A stretch of 64,000 nt of DNA from Penumbrarchaeum sp964445525 (GTDB taxonomy: Archaea; Thermoplasmatota; Penumbrarchaeia; Penumbrarchaeales; Penumbrarchaeaceae). Shown piece after piece: positions 1 to 7,913 of this stretch (within the stretch, counting starts at the first letter, position 1; each line of letters starts with the position of its first letter). The notes beneath the pieces were generated by a model that saw only the letters and a list, made by a program, of their open reading frames with translations, was not told the DNA's origin and ran no database searches. Made by a program: the position numbers and the translations under genes. The stretch is from the NCBI GenBank assembly GCA_964445525.1, contig CAYULA010000012.1, forward strand, positions 1 through 64,000, in the 5' to 3' direction.

Positions 1-67
1 TCTAAAGAGACATGTTGAATAAATCATAATAAATAATTCCAAAAAAAGGATATAACGAGGATAAAAA

Positions 68-244
68 ATGTTCGACAAGAAGGATATCGAAAATCTGGGA
101 GCCGAATTCGAAAGAGGACTGCTCACGGGAGGGGACCTCTTCAGCAAGGAACAGATAAGGACCATGAGAACAGCCTACGAACTGGCCATGGTCAATGCTT
201 TCAGGATGATAGAGAGCAGGGTTGAACTGAAAAAGAGCGAATGA
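68..244 (+). CDS. small hypothetical protein, 58 aa
   Basis: Open frame from ATG 68 to TGA 242-244, preceded by an AACGAGG ribosome binding site about 8 bases upstream and AT-rich promoter-like sequence. The product is highly charged and predicted helical, starting MFDKKDIENLG and ending ESRVELKKSE, with no transmembrane segment, cysteine or recognisable domain. It converges on fbp. Function is unknown. The clear ribosome binding site and codon usage like its neighbours argue that it is real, though short length limits certainty. Confidence 0.62.
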   Translation: MFDKKDIENLGAEFERGLLTGGDLFSKEQIRTMRTAYELAMVNAFRMIESRVELKKSE

Positions 245-322
245 AGGTATCATCTTCACGGAGGGTCCAATTCTTTTTTCAATTCTCTTCTCAATAAGAA
301 CCCCAGCCCTCCGTTCCGGCAG

Positions 323-357
323 GGGGCCTCGTCTCGTGCGCGAGTGAAAAAGGCCCC
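323..357 (+). terminator. hairpin after the small ORF
   Basis: GGGGCCT and AGGCCCC flank a 21-base interior that contains a second small stem (CTCG/CGAG). It lies between the convergent small gene and fbp, so it could end the plus-strand transcript. There is no long T run, so the role is tentative. Confidence 0.33.
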
Positions 358-391
358 TTGCATTCTTATCAAAAAAACTGAAAAATTTTTT

Positions 392-415
392 CGGCCGGGA
401 TTTTCCACCCGGCCG
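392..415 (-). terminator. terminator of the gapN-fbp operon
   Basis: Perfect 8-bp stem CGGCCGGG/CCCGGCCG with an 8-base loop, just after the fbp stop. On the minus strand it is followed by an A/T-rich tract including T5 and later T7 runs. Confidence 0.6.
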
Positions 416-422
416 TCGCGGT

Positions 423-1304
423 CTATTCCATTGATTCTATGAGATCGATCTCCTTTTGTCCGCCTACATAGATCGGAACACGCTTGTCGAGATCGTCAGG
501 AACAATATCCAGGATATCGATGTGTCCGTCGGAGATCCTCCCTCCGGCCTGTTTTACAATGTATCCCATGGGAACCGCTTCAACCACGAATCTCAGTTTT
601 CCCTTCGGTTTCTCTTTCAAGGCCGGGTAGGTAAAGACCCCTCCCTTGTGCAGGATCTGATGAACATCGGCAACGAAACAGCCCGAGTATCTCAACTTGT
701 ATCCGCTGCTTTCCAGTCTTTTAATGTATTCCATATGCCTGTCGATCCAATCCTGCCTCTTTCCTCCCGGGGCATATATCTTGCCATCGGGAATTTTAAG
801 ATTTTCCTCATCCAGCAGGTATTCCTCGGTCTTGTCCAGTACAAAAGTGTGGACACCGTCGCCAGCAGTGTATGTCAGAATGGTCAGTGGTCCGTAGAGA
901 ACATAAACGGCTCCAGCCAGATCCTTGCCTTTCCTGAACGGATCCTTGCCTTTGTGTATGCCCACGATCGTTCCGACCGTGAGATCAATGTCTATCAGGG
1001 AGGATCCGTCAAGAGGGTCCATCACAACGGTATATTCACCCTCCGGATTGCATTTGAGAAGTTCCTCCTGTTCCTCGGAGGAGATCGAGGCCACGGCCCC
1101 CAGTTTGCTCAGATTCTCTATCAGGACCTGATCGGCCCATTTATCCATTTTCATCTGCTGTTCGCCGTATACATTCTTTGATCCCGCCTTCCCCCTCTTT
1201 TCCTGAAACTTGGTACGAATGTACTTGGAGGTTTCTGCAACCTCCAGAATGATGCTTTTCATTCCCGGATCGAGATTTTCCATATGTTCGTTCAACCAAA
1301 CCAT
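423..1304 (-). CDS. fbp: class I fructose-1,6-bisphosphatase
   Basis: Hydrolyses fructose 1,6-bisphosphate to fructose 6-phosphate, the committed step of gluconeogenesis. The 293-aa product has the class I hallmark DPLDGSS at residues 96-102 (metal and phosphate binding), an upstream acidic ISSEEQEE segment, and the conserved RYSGCFVADVHQIL region with GGVFTYP near residues 205-225. Length is slightly below the usual 320-340 of bacterial and eukaryotic enzymes. Its start lies 12 bases after the stop of the aldehyde dehydrogenase gene, so the two are probably cotranscribed. Many archaea use the bifunctional class V aldolase/phosphatase instead; here a class I phosphatase sits beside a separate class I aldolase. 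Confidence 0.94.
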   Translation of the reverse strand: MVWLNEHMENLDPGMKSIILEVAETSKYIRTKFQEKRGKAGSKNVYGEQQMKMDKWADQVLIENLSKLGAVASISSEEQEELLKCNPEGEYTVVMDPLDGSSLIDIDLTVGTIVGIHKGKDPFRKGKDLAGAVYVLYGPLTILTYTAGDGVHTFVLDKTEEYLLDEENLKIPDGKIYAPGGKRQDWIDRHMEYIKRLESSGYKLRYSGCFVADVHQILHKGGVFTYPALKEKPKGKLRFVVEAVPMGYIVKQAGGRISDGHIDILDIVPDDLDKRVPIYVGGQKEIDLIESME

Positions 1305-1316
1305 GTCAACACATCC

Positions 1317-2834
1317 TCAGATCGTGAATATCTGTCTCTTCTTTCCCATGCCTGCCGGTCCCAGGTTGAAGACTATTGTCTTGAGATTTGTCATCTCGTC
1401 AATGCTGTATCCGATTCCTTCCCTTCCGATGCCGCTCTCCCCGGATCCTCCGAACGGGAAGTATCCCACACCGTGGGCGGGAGCGTCGTTGATCGTGATC
1501 TCGCCGTCCTTGAGCTTCTTTGCGACTCTCCACGCCTTGTAGATATCGTTGGTGAATACGCAGGAATCGAGTCCGTATTTGGTATCCATGGCCGTGTCGA
1601 TCGCAGATTCCATGTCCCTGACCCTGTGAATGGTCACCACCGGTCCGAAGGTCTCCTCCTTCATTATCCTGGCGTTTGCGGGGACATTATCCAGTATGGT
1701 GGGTTGGAACAATGTTCTCTCCATCTTGCCGCCGGTCAGAAGCTTGGCTCCCTTCTCGACCGCTTCCGTGACCAGTCCGTTTACATAATCAGCTGATTTT
1801 TGATCTATCAAAGGACCTACAACCGTATGCTCCTCCCAGGGGTTTCCGAATGGCTTGTCCTTGACAACATCTTCCACCTTTTTCACGAAATCATCGGCTA
1901 TGCTGTCCTCGACTATCACCCTGGAGATGGCATCGCATCTCTGGCCGGAGAAATTGAGGGATCCGTGCACCACCTTTTTTGCGGCCAGGTCAAGATCGGC
2001 ATCCTTGAGGATCACCGCCGCCCCGTTTCCACCCAGCTCAAGGTGAAGGTGCTTCATCCCCGCAATATTTGCTATCTTCTTTCCTATCTCAGTACTGCCT
2101 GTAAAGGTCACCGCTCCAATCCTGTCGTCGTCAACGAATTCGTCAATTATCTTTCCCGAAGTGGTAACCACATTGAGAGCTCCCTTGGGAAGTCCAGCTT
2201 CCTCCAGGATTCTGGAGAAAATGAGGAAGGTCACCGGATCCGCCGATGGCATTTTCACAATCACGCTGTTTCCCGCAAGTAGAGCCGGGATCACCTTGGC
2301 CGAGGTTATGAAAAGGGGATAGTTGAACGGGGAGATTGCAAGAACCACTCCGATGGGTTCCCTTATTGCCAGGGCGAATTTCTGCATTGTATCCTCGGAC
2401 CAGTCCCCCGGAATGTATTCGCCGAAGATCTTCCTGGCCTCTTCCGCCACCATCTCCATCCTGCGAATGGTGGCATTGACTTCTCCCTTGGCATTGTGCA
2501 TCGGTTTGCCCGCTTCCAGTATCAGGGATCTGACAAGTTCGTCCGAGTATTTCCTTGTCAATTCCGCCGCTTTCCTGAAAAGTTCTATTCTCTCTATGGC
2601 GGGAACGTCCCTGATCTTGTGCCTGCTCTCGTAAGCGGAGCTCACCGCTTTTTCCACGTCATCTTGTGACAGGTACGGGACATGTGCGACTTCAGAGCCG
2701 TCATAAGGATTCTTTACGGCTCTTATGTCTTCTCCTATGAAATCCCATTTTCCTCCAATATAATTCTTCAAATGGATCTGGTCGTTTCTCATCTCGTATA
2801 TGTCCTTGAAATCTTCCGGGATCTTGAGCGTCAT
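1317..2834 (-). CDS. NAD(P)-dependent aldehyde dehydrogenase, GapN/lactaldehyde dehydrogenase type
   Basis: ALDH superfamily enzyme of 505 aa. It shows the cofactor loop FTGSTEIGKK, the general-base segment LELGGNG (around residue 265) and the catalytic cysteine in GQRCDAIS (around residue 300). The C-terminal GIGREGIGYSIDEMT is typical of archaeal non-phosphorylating glyceraldehyde-3-phosphate dehydrogenases and of MJ1411-like lactaldehyde dehydrogenases. Pairing with fbp and divergence from the aldolase gene favour the glycolytic role, but substrate cannot be fixed from sequence. The first ATG (2840) directly abuts the AGAGGT ribosome binding site, so the second ATG (2834), six bases away, is chosen. 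Confidence 0.86.
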   Translation of the reverse strand: MTLKIPEDFKDIYEMRNDQIHLKNYIGGKWDFIGEDIRAVKNPYDGSEVAHVPYLSQDDVEKAVSSAYESRHKIRDVPAIERIELFRKAAELTRKYSDELVRSLILEAGKPMHNAKGEVNATIRRMEMVAEEARKIFGEYIPGDWSEDTMQKFALAIREPIGVVLAISPFNYPLFITSAKVIPALLAGNSVIVKMPSADPVTFLIFSRILEEAGLPKGALNVVTTSGKIIDEFVDDDRIGAVTFTGSTEIGKKIANIAGMKHLHLELGGNGAAVILKDADLDLAAKKVVHGSLNFSGQRCDAISRVIVEDSIADDFVKKVEDVVKDKPFGNPWEEHTVVGPLIDQKSADYVNGLVTEAVEKGAKLLTGGKMERTLFQPTILDNVPANARIMKEETFGPVVTIHRVRDMESAIDTAMDTKYGLDSCVFTNDIYKAWRVAKKLKDGEITINDAPAHGVGYFPFGGSGESGIGREGIGYSIDEMTNLKTIVFNLGPAGMGKKRQIFTI

Positions 2835-2916
2835 GTTCATACCTCTTATGTAATTTTTACCTTTTTTTGAGGTTACTTAATGGTTTCCATTTGGTCCGGA
2901 ATCAAGTCTCAACAAG

Positions 2917-2924
2917 GTTTATAT
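2917..2924 (+). promoter_or_regulatory. TATA box of the aldolase gene
   Basis: GTTTATAT about 41 bases before the chosen aldolase ATG. It places transcription start near 2945 and rules out the upstream in-frame start at 2880. Confidence 0.6.
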
Positions 2925-2957
2925 CATTCCAATCGAAGGTTTATTCAGGTGAAAAAG

Positions 2958-3881
2958 ATGAACGAGAAAATGGAAGGCATCCATGTACCCCTGGATGTTC
3001 CCAAAGAGGTAGAAAAGGAATACATAAGCAACATGATCAAGGCGACTCACGGAACAGGCAGATTGATGCTCTTTGCCGGCGATCAGAAGGTCGAGCATCT
3101 GAACAAGGATTTCTTCGGGGAGGGGATCCACGAGGATGATGCTGACCCGGTACATCTCTTCAGGGTGGCAAGCAAGGGAAGGATAGGAGTACTCGCCACC
3201 CAGATGGGACTCATATCCAGGTACGGAAGGGACTATCCCGATGTTTCATATCTGGTCAAGATGAATTCCAAGACAAATCTGGTAAAAACGGAACAGAAGG
3301 ATCCCTACAGCGGGTTTTTGGTGGACGTTGACCAGGTTGTTGATTTCAAGAAGACAAGCGGTCTGGAAATCGTCGGTGTGGGAGCCACAATATATCTCGG
3401 AAGCGAATTCGAGCACATGATGATCAGAAACGCCGCGCAGATGGTGAACAAGGCCCACAAGCACGGCCTCTTCACTGTTCTCTGGGTATATCCAAGGGGA
3501 CAGGCTGTACCCGATGAAAAGGACCCGCATCTGATCGCCGGAGCGACGGGTGTGGCAGCCACTCTGGGAAGCGACTTCACCAAGATCAATTATCCCAAAA
3601 AGGAAGGAGAGGAATCAAAGGAGCTACTGAAGGAAGCTGTCAAGGCGGCGGGAAATACCAAGGTTATCTGCGCAGGGGGGTCCTCCGTCGATGTGAAGAA
3701 ATTCCTCCAGAGGCTGCATGACCAGATCCATGTTTCGGGTGCGGCGGGAAATGCCACGGGAAGGAACATCCATCAGAAATCCCTGGATGAGGCCGTAAGG
3801 ATGTGTAATGCCATCTCTGCCATTACCCTGGACGATTCCAATGCGGAAGAAGCTTTTGAAGTATACAACAAGAAAGGATAA
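2958..3881 (+). CDS. fba: class I fructose-bisphosphate aldolase, archaeal DhnA type
   Basis: Reversible aldol condensation of glyceraldehyde 3-phosphate and dihydroxyacetone phosphate. The 307-aa product fits the archaeal class I family. It has FAGDQKVEHLN near residue 39-49 and the Schiff-base lysine region TKINYP (K209). Phosphate-binding segments are CAGGSSVDVKK and GAAGNATGRN. The start at 2958 is preceded by GGTGAAAAAG and lies downstream of the TATA box. It is divergent from the gapN-like/fbp operon, so hexose synthesis and breakdown genes share this intergenic region. Its stop is only 7 bases from the convergent protease gene. Confidence 0.93.
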   Translation: MNEKMEGIHVPLDVPKEVEKEYISNMIKATHGTGRLMLFAGDQKVEHLNKDFFGEGIHEDDADPVHLFRVASKGRIGVLATQMGLISRYGRDYPDVSYLVKMNSKTNLVKTEQKDPYSGFLVDVDQVVDFKKTSGLEIVGVGATIYLGSEFEHMMIRNAAQMVNKAHKHGLFTVLWVYPRGQAVPDEKDPHLIAGATGVAATLGSDFTKINYPKKEGEESKELLKEAVKAAGNTKVICAGGSSVDVKKFLQRLHDQIHVSGAAGNATGRNIHQKSLDEAVRMCNAISAITLDDSNAEEAFEVYNKKG

Positions 3882-3888
3882 TCGATCA

Positions 3889-5013
3889 TTAACCCAATGA
3901 TTCCCTGAACTCGATTATGCTTCTGAAATCGGCCAGGGAAGCAACTCCCACCACCTTGCCGTGATTCATTACAATTACGCGGTCCTTGCCTCTCTTTACC
4001 ATATTGTTCCAGATGGAAGGCGCATCCTTTTTGGGACCGGCCTTGATGAAATCACTGTCCATTACTTCCCCGGCAGTGGTTGATCCTCGTTGCTTCTTGG
4101 GAACTTCTCTCATATGTTCGGCGGTGACGATCCCCATTACTTTTCCCCGGTCCCTGACAATCTGCACACGCTTTCTGTTCTTGATCATATTCTTCCTGAT
4201 CTCCGATAGAGGTGTGTCGGGACCCACGGTTCCGGGAACCCCGGTCATCACCTGACTCATCCTTAGGCCCTCGAGGGCATGCATGGTATCCACTGTGTCC
4301 TTCTCTCCTTTTGCCCCCATGTAGATGAACACGGCTATCAGTATAAGCAGAAAATTAAATGTGAGCAATCCGAACAAACCCATGGCAACGGCAAGGACCT
4401 TCCCCACCTGAGTTGCCTTTATGGTGGCATTTCTGTGATCCATGAAATTTCCGAGTATCCCTCTGAATATCCTTCCTCCGTCAAGTGGCAGTGCGGGTAT
4501 AAGATTGAACATTCCGATTATGAAATTATAGAATCCGAGTGTCCCGAAGAATATCACAACATACCTGAGCGCCCCTTCCGGATCACCCTCGAACAATGTC
4601 GATGTTCTGTTGAGCAGGATGAAAACAAAACCCAGGCCGATGGAAACGAGAGGGCCGATGGCGGCAATCTTTATCTCGGTTGCGGGATCCTCGGGAAATG
4701 ATTCCGATCTGGATACGCCCCCGAGAAGGAAAAAGGTAATCTCTTTGACCTTGAACCCGTTCGCAATCGAAACAAGTGAATGAGACAGCTCATGAAGGAA
4801 AAGGGTGAAAAGCAGAATCAGTGCTGTCAAACCACCCAGTATCCATTTCAATGCAATGGGCATGTCGAGGTCCCCGAACCCTATGTCCATACCGAAAACG
4901 GAAAATGTCTGGATGGAAAGAAAAACGGTAAGGAGGACCACTATGAACAGAAAGCTGACATGCAATTTTACCGGTATGCCCTTGATCGTGGCTATCTTGA
5001 GGGAATATCTCAT
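3889..5013 (-). CDS. site-2-type membrane zinc metalloprotease (M50) with CBS domains
   Basis: Polytopic membrane protein of 374 aa. HELSH (residues 74-78) supplies two zinc ligands and the catalytic Glu. The second M50 motif, NLIPALPLDGGR, lies near residue 165 and supplies the Asp ligand. Four to six hydrophobic segments occupy the first ~240 residues. A C-terminal pair of CBS-like repeats follows (MSQVMTGVPGTV..., MDSDFIKAGP...), known in this family to bind adenosyl ligands. Such proteases release membrane-tethered regulators. It lies alone; AT-rich AAATAAAAATAAAC about 20-30 bases before ATG 5013 suggests a promoter giving a very short leader. Confidence 0.91.
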   Translation of the reverse strand: MRYSLKIATIKGIPVKLHVSFLFIVVLLTVFLSIQTFSVFGMDIGFGDLDMPIALKWILGGLTALILLFTLFLHELSHSLVSIANGFKVKEITFFLLGGVSRSESFPEDPATEIKIAAIGPLVSIGLGFVFILLNRTSTLFEGDPEGALRYVVIFFGTLGFYNFIIGMFNLIPALPLDGGRIFRGILGNFMDHRNATIKATQVGKVLAVAMGLFGLLTFNFLLILIAVFIYMGAKGEKDTVDTMHALEGLRMSQVMTGVPGTVGPDTPLSEIRKNMIKNRKRVQIVRDRGKVMGIVTAEHMREVPKKQRGSTTAGEVMDSDFIKAGPKKDAPSIWNNMVKRGKDRVIVMNHGKVVGVASLADFRSIIEFRESLG

Positions 5014-5055
5014 CGGTTTTCACTGCTCTGTTTATTTTTATTTCAAAAGGGGAAC

Positions 5056-5137
5056 CGGGAAGGGCTGAGCCCTTCCCGAGAGTTCGAGGTATCCGAGTCC
5101 GATAGTCGGGCCCTCTTCGATACGTTTCGCCTCCGTA
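5056..5137 (-). ncRNA. candidate structured RNA upstream of the M50 protease
   Basis: The space between the oxidoreductase and protease genes folds well on the minus strand. GTATC (5119-5123 complement) pairs with GATAC (5089-5093), enclosing GAG/CTC and a CCGA-CTA-TCGG hairpin. A perfect 8-11 bp hairpin at 5056-5078 follows, then GTTCCCCTTTT. A TATA-like GGTTTAAAT near 5160 would start transcription around 5137. It may be a free-standing small RNA or a structured leader. No known family is recognised and the fold was judged by eye. Confidence 0.35.
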
Positions 5138-5173
5138 AAAGACCTTAATCTGGGAGGATTTAAACCTTTCCTT

Positions 5174-6034
5174 TCAGACCAGGTTTTCCAACTCCTTTTT
5201 CAATAGATCCTTCCTGTTCAGATCACGCTTCCAGAGAGGTTTATCGCTGTCCCCGTAGGCTTCCAGCCTTTCATGAAACGATTCCCTCTCATCGTTCTTG
5301 TAGAAAATTCCCAAGGGGAGAGAATCCGACTTCAGGGCAAGCTCGAAAGCGGAGGATAGGTCCTCCCTGTCATGATCGCTTCCGATCTTGTAGGTATTTT
5401 CCTCGAACCATTCGAAGGTGTTCAATTTGTTGAAGGATACGCAGGGCTGGAAGATATCCACAAGTGCGTACCCCTTGAACTCCATTGCCTCCTTTATCAT
5501 ATCCTTGGTCAATTCCATGTCCTTGGAGAAGGTCCTGGCCACGAATCCGGCTCCGAGAGATAGGGCCGTTGCTATCGGGTTGATGGGATGAACTATCACG
5601 CCTTCCGGCTGGGTTGTGGTCTTCATCCCTTCCGTTGTTGTGGGAGATGCCTGGCCTTTTGTCAGTCCGTATATCATGTTGTCGTGTACTATGTTGACAA
5701 TGTCGGGATTCCTTCTTATGGCATGAATGAAGTGATTGCCTCCCTCTCCGTACATGTCGCCGTCCCCCGATTCCGCGATAACGGTCAGGGCGGGGTTCAC
5801 TGCTTTGATCGCCGTTGCGGGTGGCAGGGCCCTTCCGTGGAGGCCGTTGTAGATATTGCATTTCAGATAATGGGGTATCTTTGCAGCCTGTCCGATGCCG
5901 GAAACCAAAACAACATCAACCGGATCCAGATCCATCTCATCAAGTGCATTCTTGAGGCTGTTGAGTATTCCGAAATTACCACACCCCGGGCACCATGCAA
6001 TGTCTATATTCCCCATTTCGTACCGGTCGGTCAT
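5174..6034 (-). CDS. korB: 2-oxoacid:ferredoxin oxidoreductase, beta subunit
   Basis: Thiamine-pyrophosphate subunit of an enzyme that oxidatively decarboxylates 2-oxoacids to acyl-CoA and reduces ferredoxin. The 286-aa product carries WCPGCGN at residues 14-20 and the thiamine-binding GDGD...GGNH segment near residue 90. Its start overlaps the stop of the alpha/gamma gene by four bases (ATGA), so the two are translationally coupled. Substrate could be 2-oxoglutarate, pyruvate or branched 2-oxoacids. The two-subunit form with no separate delta ferredoxin subunit resembles the broad-specificity enzymes of Sulfolobus and Thermoplasma. Confidence 0.92.
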   Translation of the reverse strand: MTDRYEMGNIDIAWCPGCGNFGILNSLKNALDEMDLDPVDVVLVSGIGQAAKIPHYLKCNIYNGLHGRALPPATAIKAVNPALTVIAESGDGDMYGEGGNHFIHAIRRNPDIVNIVHDNMIYGLTKGQASPTTTEGMKTTTQPEGVIVHPINPIATALSLGAGFVARTFSKDMELTKDMIKEAMEFKGYALVDIFQPCVSFNKLNTFEWFEENTYKIGSDHDREDLSSAFELALKSDSLPLGIFYKNDERESFHERLEAYGDSDKPLWKRDLNRKDLLKKELENLV

Positions 6035-7776
6035 CGTTTACCACCCCCCTTATCATCTAGATATCTCTCCAGGGTATCACGAAGCTCCTCCACTTCAAAG
6101 GGAAGGCCGCTGTATTTCAGTATGCTGTGATCGATCGCGATACCAGTCTCCATCCTGATGAGCCTGGCCATCTGTCCAGTCGAATTGTTCTCCACGCATA
6201 TCGTTCGCTTTGCCCCGGAAAGTATCTTTTCTATTCCGGGATTGAGGGGATAGGCCTGGGATATGTGCAGTATGGATGCTTCACCGTCGGGATCCGCCGA
6301 TGCAAGCGCTTCTTTCACCGTCCCCAGTGTCGAACCCCAGCAAACTATCACGGCTCCCTCCCCGCTTCCAATAAGGGTCGGTTCCAGAGAATCCTTCAGG
6401 AGGGATTCCATCTTGGCCATTCTCTTTTCCACCATCAGCATCCTTGTTTTCATCGATTCGGTTATGTGGCCTTCCTCGTCATGCTCGTCGCTGTCCACGT
6501 TAACAAGACCTTTTCCGTGTCCCGGAATCGACCTGGGAGAGACTCCGTCCAGACTGTAGGCATAACGCTTGTAATCCTCATCGGATTCGATAATGTGTCT
6601 TTGCGGCACTTCCATTTTCAGCCGATCTCCATCCAGATCGAAGTAGGAATCCACCAGGAACTGATCGGTCAGAATGAAGGCCGGAATCTGGTACCTGTCT
6701 GCCGTATCGAATGCCCGTGCGGTCAGATCGAATGCCTCTTCAGGGCCGCCCGGGGTGTAGATAACCCTTGGAAATTCCCCGTGTCCCGAAAACAATGCCA
6801 TGAGAAGATCTCCCTGCTCTGTCCGGGTCGGGAGCCCCGTGGCCGGTCCCGGTCTCTGCGCCAGATGGATTACAACGGGAAGTTCCAGCATCGCAGAGAG
6901 GCTCAAGCCCTCCGACATCAGGGCGAAACCCCCGCCCGAGGTGGTGACCATTCCCCTTCCACCGGCATACCAGGCTCCGAGGGACATGTTGATCGCGGAT
7001 ATCTCGTCTTCTGCCTGTTCCGCAATTATTCCGTATTCCTTCTGCCTCTCCGCCAGACCTACAAGTACTCCCGTTGAAGGGGACATGGGGTAGGATGAGA
7101 TGAAATCGCATCCCCCGGATATGGCTCCCAAATAGACTGATTCAACCCCTTTCATCAGGAGTCTGTCCTTTACTTTCGGATCACCATTCAGTGAAGCTTT
7201 TATCTTGTTCTCCTCTTCCATTTTCCTTCCCATCTCGTAACCTCTATCCAGGGCCTCTCTGTTCTTTTCCAGCATATCCTTTGAAGCATCGGAGAATCTG
7301 TCCTCGAGAGCCTCCTTTGCCACCTCCGGTTCAACACCCATGATACAGGCTATCAGTCCGGAGGCTATGATGTTGAGATAGATGGCACCACCCACCTCAT
7401 CTGCCTCTTTCTTGAGATCCGATTCTATTATCCGACCCTTGTTCTCCCCCTCCGGCTTTTTCGCCAGTTCGGGATCGAGGAGAATCGTGGTCCTTTCATC
7501 CAGCCTCCAGGAAAGATGTTTCAGGGCATCCCTGCTGAGCGGTACCACTATGTCCATTCTCCTCGTGAAGGCCCTGATCTCCTCCGACCCGATCCTTATA
7601 GTGGTCGAGTTGGAACCGCCCCTTATCCTTGACATGTATTCCTTGGATGAGAAAACATGGTAAGAGGACCGCTTCATCATCTTCACTATCAATTCCTCCC
7701 CGGTCCTTATTCCCTGACCTGCCTCTCCGCATATCACGATCGATACGTCCTTTGCTTCCTCCCTGGGGTATTTCAT
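6031..7776 (-). CDS. korA: 2-oxoacid:ferredoxin oxidoreductase, fused gamma-alpha subunit
   Basis: The 581-aa product joins an N-terminal gamma domain (VICGEAGQGIRTGEE, residues ~12-190) to an alpha domain from about residue 200 (GAISGGCDFISSYPMSPST, then AEQAEDEISAINMSLGA). This order is typical of archaeal two-subunit enzymes. Conserved alpha-subunit segments MVTTSGGGFALM and AQRPGPATGLPT are intact. ATG 7776 is chosen because it follows AAGGAGAAAGG; an upstream in-frame ATG at 7845 has no such site. It forms the oxidoreductase with the downstream overlapping beta gene. Confidence 0.9.
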   Translation of the reverse strand: MKYPREEAKDVSIVICGEAGQGIRTGEELIVKMMKRSSYHVFSSKEYMSRIRGGSNSTTIRIGSEEIRAFTRRMDIVVPLSRDALKHLSWRLDERTTILLDPELAKKPEGENKGRIIESDLKKEADEVGGAIYLNIIASGLIACIMGVEPEVAKEALEDRFSDASKDMLEKNREALDRGYEMGRKMEEENKIKASLNGDPKVKDRLLMKGVESVYLGAISGGCDFISSYPMSPSTGVLVGLAERQKEYGIIAEQAEDEISAINMSLGAWYAGGRGMVTTSGGGFALMSEGLSLSAMLELPVVIHLAQRPGPATGLPTRTEQGDLLMALFSGHGEFPRVIYTPGGPEEAFDLTARAFDTADRYQIPAFILTDQFLVDSYFDLDGDRLKMEVPQRHIIESDEDYKRYAYSLDGVSPRSIPGHGKGLVNVDSDEHDEEGHITESMKTRMLMVEKRMAKMESLLKDSLEPTLIGSGEGAVIVCWGSTLGTVKEALASADPDGEASILHISQAYPLNPGIEKILSGAKRTICVENNSTGQMARLIRMETGIAIDHSILKYSGLPFEVEELRDTLERYLDDKGGGKR

Positions 7777-7913
7777 TTTCCTTTCTCCTTGATTTATCCT
7801 GCCATGATGAAACGAAACCTTCATTGAAGAAGTCCCTTCAATCAAGATTTGGCATCGATTCGGGTAGAACCTTGGATTGAGGGATTAATAATACTTTGTT
7901 GGATCTTTTTTAC

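Noticed and set aside
456..1181. 241-codon frame antisense to fbp
   Set aside because: fbp is unmistakable and the antisense product has no recognisable features.
5080..5135. tRNA-like sequence upstream of the M50 protease gene
   Set aside because: The stems do not form a cloverleaf, and there is no T-loop or anticodon arm in the right place.
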